From contig CAJUJG010000049.1 of the NCBI GenBank assembly GCA_910586715.1, forward strand, positions 1 to 26,913: 26,913 bases of DNA. Direction: 5' to 3'. The notes under the pieces were generated by a model. The model saw nothing but the letters and a program-made list of their open reading frames with translations. It ran no database searches and was not told the DNA's origin. The first letter of the stretch is position 1. The number at the start of each line of letters is the position of its first letter. Positions 22,894 to 26,913 of the stretch are shown piece after piece. Source of the DNA: an uncultured Lachnospiraceae bacterium (GTDB lineage Bacteria > Bacillota > Clostridia > Lachnospirales > Lachnospiraceae). The position numbers were made by a program, and so were the translations under genes.

Positions 22894-23918
22894 CTTAAAA
22901 GATTTTTAATGCCTAAAATATCGCAGAGCGCCGCGTACACCTTTTCCGCCATGCGCATAAAGCCGAGAGCATTGGGATGTGTGCCGTCAACCGTGCATTC
23001 CGCCCTGCCAAAGGTTCCGAACAGCGTTTCGCCGTCCAAAAACCATACGTTTTTATCACCGCGTTTTTTGGCGTTGGCATAAGTGGTATAGATAATTTCT
23101 TTTCGCGCCTGCGCATCGTCCTTGCCGCCGTCGGTATCCGGACGACTCATCATTAAAATAGGAAGAGCAGGGTGCGCCGTTCTGATTGTTTGGAAAAATG
23201 CCTCGTGCGTGTCGGAAAGCTGTTTGACATCATTGGCATTGTGGTCGTAATCGTAAACAAATACGCTTATATTTTTCAGGGATGCAATATAGTTTGCGAA
23301 TGTCTGTTCACCTCTTGCAGACCCGGAAAAGCCAAAATTGCGGTAATCGGCATCAAGCCAGCGGCACACGATACTGGTGTAGGCGTTGCCCGCGCGCGAT
23401 GCGCAGCCCCCCTCCGTAATAGAAGAGCCATAAAAGACAATCGGCTCTGCAATGGTGTACGCAGGCGGTTCCTTGATTGACGCCGTGTCGTCGATGCCGA
23501 TTTCCATAAAAAGCAGGTGGTCATTTCGCGGGAAATTTATAGTTACGGTTTCCATTGTATTTTTTTTAACAAATGTTTTTTCCACACTGATTTCTTCCAT
23601 TGTATGACAATTCGGCGCAATGTAGCCGAGATATTCGGACGACGGTCCGCTGCCCAAATATATATCTGCGCCTGCCGAGCCTGACAGCGGGATATTGATG
23701 TCCTCTTTGGTTTGGCGCAGCGTCATGCGGATTGTGAGATTTGCGGAATCAGTGCAAAACCGCACGCGCCCGCCCGTAGCGCGCCTGCCTAAGTAGTCAT
23801 ATCGGGGCATTTGTTCGAGCATGGTTTTTGGGAGCTTGTAGAATTCGCGGGTTTGTGCGTCGGCTACGGCAAGACCGTAGATTTTTAAAGGGTGTTGGGT
23901 GATGTTGTAGTATTTCAT
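22890..23918 (-). CDS. SGNH/GDSL-type hydrolase
   Basis: This 342-residue cytoplasmic esterase-like protein has no signal peptide. The N-terminal part (about 1-145) is beta-rich and carbohydrate-binding-like, as in SGNH hydrolases of the two-domain acyl-esterase type. The catalytic domain follows with block I IVFYGSSITEGG (nucleophile Ser in GSSIT), block II FGFSGSARGE, block III-like DYDHNAND and the final DGTHPN with catalytic Asp and His. ATG 23918 is chosen because GGAG lies upstream; the longer frame to 24002 adds a spurious hydrophobic stretch. Such enzymes often deacetylate sugars or polysaccharides. It has its own promoter and lies just before the symporter operon on the same strand. 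Confidence 0.88.
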   Translation of the reverse strand: MKYYNITQHPLKIYGLAVADAQTREFYKLPKTMLEQMPRYDYLGRRATGGRVRFCTDSANLTIRMTLRQTKEDINIPLSGSAGADIYLGSGPSSEYLGYIAPNCHTMEEISVEKTFVKKNTMETVTINFPRNDHLLFMEIGIDDTASIKEPPAYTIAEPIVFYGSSITEGGCASRAGNAYTSIVCRWLDADYRNFGFSGSARGEQTFANYIASLKNISVFVYDYDHNANDVKQLSDTHEAFFQTIRTAHPALPILMMSRPDTDGGKDDAQARKEIIYTTYANAKKRGDKNVWFLDGETLFGTFGRAECTVDGTHPNALGFMRMAEKVYAALCDILGIKNLLS

Positions 23919-23992
23919 AATAAATCTCCAGTATATAGGTTTGTTTAATTGCAAGTTGAATTTCATACAGATATATATAAAACTGTAGAAAA

Positions 23993-24021
23993 AGAATAGC
24001 ATTAAAAGTATTATACGTCAA
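23993..24021 (-). promoter_or_regulatory. Sigma-A promoter of the SGNH hydrolase gene
   Basis: On the minus strand TTGACG (24021-24016), 17 bp and TATTCT (23998-23993), about 75 bp before the start codon. Confidence 0.65.
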
Positions 24022-24069
24022 TAAATGCAGAAAGCGGGGTTAGATTATTGAGAGACCATCAGGTTGTGC

Positions 24070-24098
24070 TTGCATTAACTTTTTTCGTATAATATAAT
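24070..24098 (+). promoter_or_regulatory. Sigma-A promoter of guaA
   Basis: TTGCAT (24070-24075), 17 bp and TATAAT (24093-24098), with a second overlapping TATAAT at 24088-24093. The leader would be only about 30 bases, leaving no room for a purine riboswitch. Confidence 0.7.
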
Positions 24099-24134
24099 CT
24101 GATATAGAGATACCGATATATGGAGGAAATGCAA

Positions 24135-25677
24135 ATGAGTATGGGAGAGAAACTTTCCACGGAAAAGGTGATTGTAATTGATTTTGGAGGTCAATATAAT
24201 CAGCTTGTGGCACGACGTGTCAGGGAATGTAATGTTTATTGCGAAATTTATTCCTATAAGACAGATATTGAACAGATAAAGGCGATGCATCCGAAAGGAA
24301 TTATTCTTACGGGCGGTCCGAATAGTTGTTATGAAGAGGATTCGCCAACATATCAAAAGGAACTGTTTGAGCTGGGAATTCCTGTGTTAGGTCTTTGCTA
24401 TGGTGCGCAGCTTATGATGCATATACTTGGCGGAAAAGTGGAAAAAGCACCGGTACGGGAGTATGGTAAGACAAAAGTATATGTGGATAAATCTTCGCCT
24501 TTATTTGCTGATGTAGCAGAAACGACAATTTGTTGGATGAGTCATTTCGATTATATTTCACAGGCGGCACCAGGATTTCGAATAATCGCGCATACTACGG
24601 ATTGTCCCGTAGCGGCAGCAGAATGTTTGGACCAAAAACTTTATGCAATCCAGTTTCATCCAGAAGTGCTGCACACTGTCGAGGGAACAAAAATGTTGTA
24701 TAATTTTGTCCGTGGCATTTGCGGCTGTTCGGGTACCTGGCGAATGGATTCTTTTGTAGACGAATCTGTGCAACGAATTCGTGAAAAAGTTGGGGATGGA
24801 AAAGTGCTTCTTGCTTTGTCCGGAGGGGTGGATTCTTCCGTGGCAGCAGGTCTTCTGTCAAGAGCAATCGGGAAACAGCTTACATGTGTTTTTGTAGACC
24901 ACGGTCTGCTGCGCAAGGATGAAGGCGATGAGGTTGAGGCGGTATTTGGTCCCAATGGGGACTTTGACTTGAACTTTATCCGTGTCAACGCGCAGGCGCG
25001 GTGTGACGGAGCCGGAGACGAAGAGGAAAATTATCGGTGAGGAATTTATCCGTGTGTTTGAGGAGGAGGCGAAGAAAATTGGCACTGTGGATTTCCTGGC
25101 ACAGGGCACAATATATCCGGACGTAGTGGAAAGTGGTCTTGGCGGAGAATCTGCGGTCATTAAGTCGCATCACAATGTCGGCGGACTGCCGGAGTATGTT
25201 GACTTTAAGGAGATTATCGAGCCTCTTCGGGATTTGTTTAAGGATGAAGTCCGGAAGGCGGGCTTGGAATTGGGATTACCAAAGAACCTGGTATTTCGGC
25301 AGCCATTTCCGGGACCGGGGCTTGGAATACGGATTATTGGTGAAGTTACTGCAGAAAAGGTGCGGATTGTGCAGGACGCAGATGCGATTTACCGCGAGGA
25401 GATTGCAAAGGCGGGACTGGACAGGAGCATTGGACAGTATTTTGCGGCGCTTACGGATATGCGGAGTGTAGGTGTCATGGGAGATGAGCGGACGTATGAT
25501 TATGCGGTTGCGCTTCGGGCTGTGAATACAGTCGACTTTATGACGGCGGAGTCGGCGGAAATTCCGTTTGAAGTGCTGCAGAAAGTGATGGGCAGGATTA
25601 TCAATGAGGTGAGAGGCGTTAATCGGGTGTTTTATGATTTGACTAGTAAACCGCCGGGGACGATTGAGTTCGAATAG
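24135..25677 (+). pseudogene. guaA: GMP synthase (glutamine-hydrolysing), broken by a deletion
   Basis: GuaA makes GMP from XMP, glutamine and ATP. The glutaminase domain begins VIVIDFGGQYNQLVARR, with nucleophile Cys in GLCYGAQLMM and the IQFHPEV histidine. The ATP pyrophosphatase domain has the P-loop LALSGGVDSSVAAGLL, and the C-terminal dimerisation domain ends with KPPGTIEFE. Frame 1 reads to FIRVNAQAR, then off-frame to a stop at 25040. The true frame resumes at GVTEPETKRKIIGEEF (25000 on). Compared with the family's RVNAQ-x-R-F-xxxx-L-x-GVTEPE spacing, about 20 bp are missing at 24999-25001, possibly between GCGCGG repeats. ATG 24135 is chosen because GGAGG lies eight bases upstream. 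No second copy is in the window. Confidence 0.88.
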
Positions 25678-25686
25678 TAAACAGAG

Positions 25687-25725
25687 AGCCGGGAAGCCGC
25701 ATAAACAGCGGACTTTCCGGCTTTT
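25687..25725 (+). terminator. Intrinsic terminator of guaA
   Basis: AGCCGGGAAG-CCGC pairs with GCGG-A-CTTTCCGGCT, followed by TTTT, directly after the guaA stop. Confidence 0.85.
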
Positions 25726-25760
25726 AATGTGGGGCGTGATACCTTTTTGATACCTATATC

Positions 25761-25789
25761 TTGATTATTTTCTTACCATACCTTATAAT
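25761..25789 (+). promoter_or_regulatory. Promoter of a short transcription unit
   Basis: TTGATT (25761-25766), 17 bp and TATAAT (25784-25789). With the terminator at 26038-26061 it predicts an RNA of about 265 bases holding a 26-codon ORF and the tRNA-like element. Confidence 0.6.
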
Positions 25790-25907
25790 ATGAATTGTGA
25801 TTAGAGAGCCTTTGATTGTTGGCTTAGCAATTTTTTCGTGCGCTTCGTTTGAATTTGAGTTCAATCTTTCAGAAAATGTAAAAGCAAAAATTTGTATGGA
25901 GGGAAGA

Positions 25908-25988
25908 ATGATTATGATAATGATGATTGCATGTGTTGAAATGGTGGCTGTAGGCGTTTGTGGAGTGTGCCCTGCTAAGTCAATTTAG
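25908..25988 (+). CDS. Possible 26-residue hydrophobic peptide
   Basis: ATG follows GGAGGGAAG (GGAGG five bases before it). The peptide MIMIMMIACVEMVAVGVCG and onward is almost entirely hydrophobic with a CGVC pair, like a small membrane peptide. Its 3' part overlaps the tRNA-like element, which argues for caution. Confidence 0.3.
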   Translation: MIMIMMIACVEMVAVGVCGVCPAKSI

Positions 25989-26030
25989 ATAAGGATTAAA
26001 CGCCGAGGGGTTCAAATCCCCTGCACTCCA
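25962..26030 (+). pseudogene. tRNA-like element without D arm (tRNA-Ser(GCU)-like remnant)
   Basis: GGAGTGT (25962-25968) pairs with GCACTCC (26023-26029), the last pair being U-G, and AGGGG-TTCAAAT-CCCCT (26006-26022) is a perfect T arm. CCTGCTAAG between them resembles a tRNA-Ser(GCU) anticodon loop, but no D arm or paired anticodon stem can be drawn in the 37 bases available. It is a tRNA remnant, or the tRNA-end part of an integration site, since the T arm plus acceptor is the usual attachment core of integrases. GGCGTTT (25953-25959) and AAACGCC (25998-26004) also pair, giving a competing fold. Confidence 0.6.
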
Positions 26031-26037
26031 TTAAAGC

Positions 26038-26061
26038 AGGCTACCGTAAAGGTAGCCTTTT
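26038..26061 (+). terminator. Intrinsic terminator after the tRNA-like element
   Basis: AGGCTACC-GTAAA-GGTAGCCT followed by TTT; an 8-bp perfect stem. Confidence 0.8.
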
Positions 26062-26065
26062 CAAG

Positions 26066-26533
26066 TTAGAGATTATTGTTTAGAATATCTTCTACAAGTT
26101 TGTTCCATATTTCATCTGGGATTCTACAAAAATCGATATATATTCCAATATTTGGAGAACCATAAGGAGCATCTTTAAATAATGTTCCTGATTTTGCTCG
26201 ATTATCGTTTGATGCATATGGATAAAACATTTTGATAACAGTTAGCAGCTCTTCAACATTTTGGATGTTGAATTTACTTATGAAGTCTTGAGTGGCTCTT
26301 TTTGCTTTGTCCATATCTGAATATTGAAAACAAGCTTCCACTGTTAAATTTTCTTTGTTTGGAAATTTGGGCGCATTTAAGGCAATGTCAATAAAGTTTT
26401 TGCATAAATGGTAAAATTCTTCATCGCATGTACGGTCATTAAGTAATTTGTACATTTCTGGAAATTTATAATATTCAGTATTATTTTCAATCTGCCCCCA
26501 AAAATATTCTGTTTCATTTCTATATACTGGCAT
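26066..26533 (-). CDS. Unknown soluble protein, immunity-like
   Basis: This 155-residue acidic, helical cytoplasmic protein is of no family I can name. It opens with MPVYRNETEYFWGQ, contains YKLLNDRTCDEEFYHLCKNFIDIAL and a DMDKAKRATQDFISKF helix, and ends in an amphipathic helix (DEIWNKLVEDILNNNL). ATG 26533 is preferred because AAAGGAG stands five bases upstream. It begins 18 bp after the stop of the gene that enters from the right edge, on the same strand. A small, acidic, AT-rich gene right behind the 3' end of another gene is the usual place of an immunity protein behind a polymorphic toxin, but this is inference from position only. Confidence 0.6.
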   Translation of the reverse strand: MPVYRNETEYFWGQIENNTEYYKFPEMYKLLNDRTCDEEFYHLCKNFIDIALNAPKFPNKENLTVEACFQYSDMDKAKRATQDFISKFNIQNVEELLTVIKMFYPYASNDNRAKSGTLFKDAPYGSPNIGIYIDFCRIPDEIWNKLVEDILNNNL

Positions 26534-26551
26534 AAAAACTCCTTTCATTTA

Positions 26552-26913
26552 TTAGTGTTTTTTCCATTGATAACTATTGTTCTTTTTATCATTCCCTTTT
26601 TCATCAACACTGCTACTCGTAGCAGGCCAGTTGATTTTCCACTCAAAATACTCGTCCTCTGAAATCTCTCCATTCTTCAACTGCTCTTTCCGCAGACACC
26701 ACTCTCGCATGAAATCATTGACTAAACCGTACTCTAGCCACATACCCACCGGGGCATGAGCAGGCCAATCGTCATTGTCGTAGTAACGCACCGATTTATC
26801 ATCAGAAGCGTTGCATTTGCCGGGATTGCGTACAAGCTGAAATAAATGGATCGTGCTGCGGTCATCTTCATCAAGCCAAAGGAATGTAAGCATAATATCT
26901 TCGGCGCAGCCGG
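26552..26913 (-). CDS. 3' part of an unknown gene leaving the window
   Basis: The frame is open to the right edge, so the true start lies outside. The visible 120 residues contain TFLWLDEDDRSTIHLFQLVRN, YYDNDDWPAHAPVGMWLEYG and DFMREWCLRKEQLKNGEISE, and end in a charged tail (DKKNNSYQWKKH). No signal or membrane helix is seen and I do not recognise the family. The AT-rich composition and the small gene behind it would suit a polymorphic-toxin C-terminus or a mobile-element accessory gene. The methionine at 26893 is in frame but no ribosome binding site precedes it. Confidence 0.55.
   Translation of the reverse strand, partial: GCAEDIMLTFLWLDEDDRSTIHLFQLVRNPGKCNASDDKSVRYYDNDDWPAHAPVGMWLEYGLVNDFMREWCLRKEQLKNGEISEDEYFEWKINWPATSSSVDEKGNDKKNNSYQWKKH

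Noticed and set aside
24003..24134. Purine riboswitch or PurR box before guaA
   Set aside because: The promoter lies only about 30 bases before the start codon and no purine aptamer elements were found.
25962..26030. Functional tRNA
   Set aside because: Only 37 bases separate the acceptor 5' strand from the T arm; neither a D arm nor a paired anticodon stem can be drawn.
25796..26061. tmRNA (ssrA)
   Set aside because: A T arm and acceptor are present, but the acceptor lacks the tmRNA G-U identity pair and GGGGC start, the length is too short, and the ORF does not end in a degradation-tag sequence.
1..26913. CRISPR arrays, insertion sequences, rRNA genes
   Set aside because: No regularly spaced repeats, transposase motifs with terminal repeats, or rRNA-like stretches were seen.

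Overview
The window looks like a chromosomal segment of a low-to-mid GC Firmicute, most likely class Clostridia (Lachnospiraceae-like). This rests on strong AGGAGG-type ribosome binding sites, consensus sigma-A promoters, a T-box riboswitch in front of a methionyl-tRNA synthetase gene, and Clostridia-typical families (DUF4367-type anti-sigma protein, YdcZ/DUF606 transporter next to a Crp/Fnr regulator, duplicated lipoprotein). No replication, ribosomal or phage structural genes are present, and no CRISPR array or intact transposase was seen.

Layout. 1-2760 (minus): an OmpR-type response regulator and histidine kinase pair, then a DUF1266 protein. 2829-4844 (plus): an ECF sigma factor and its membrane anti-sigma protein, behind a BlaI/CopY-like operator. 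4860-6315: a Crp/Fnr regulator and a YdcZ-type transporter, head to head, both without N-termini, apparently joined by a deletion. 6312-7806: a small membrane protein and a ZIP metal transporter. 7807-8137: structured non-coding DNA with a short ORF. 8138-10174 (minus): metG with a full Met-specific T-box leader and promoter. 10208-11684 (plus): a SUFU-domain protein and a DUF4304-like protein that is frameshifted near its start at the heptamer AAAAAAG. 11770-12737 (minus): a lipoprotein and a GNAT acetyltransferase. 12948-14041 (plus): an Ogt-type alkyl-DNA methyltransferase and a flavodoxin. 14086-17462 (plus): two genes behind promoters with TTACA-N2-TGTAA operators, an unknown 235-residue protein and an 801-residue lipoprotein made of two homologous halves. 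A decayed BlaR1-like penicillin-sensor fragment lies just after the lipoprotein. 17966-20050: a methyl-accepting chemotaxis protein. 20157-23918 (minus): an SGNH hydrolase, a sodium:solute symporter with a large inverted repeat in its leader, and a YeiH-type transporter. 24070-25677 (plus): guaA, broken by a deletion of about 20 bp. 25761-26061: a short transcription unit ending in a tRNA-like element without a D arm. 26066-26913 (minus): an AT-rich edge with a possible immunity-type protein and the 3' part of a gene leaving the window.

Two themes stand out. First, three promoters carry the same BlaI/CopY-family operator type, although no BlaI gene is in view and the nearby BlaR1-like sensor is a relic. 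This suggests a small regulon covering a sigma/anti-sigma pair and envelope lipoproteins. Second, the window holds several small deletion or frameshift scars (crp/ydcZ junction, blaR1 relic, A-run frameshift, guaA, tRNA-like element). That means either active gene decay or assembly collapse; raw reads would distinguish the two. A third puzzle is the shared 18-nt motif AAACTGACAC-N2-GTGTCA, found three times, once expanded to a 30-bp palindrome inside a coding sequence.
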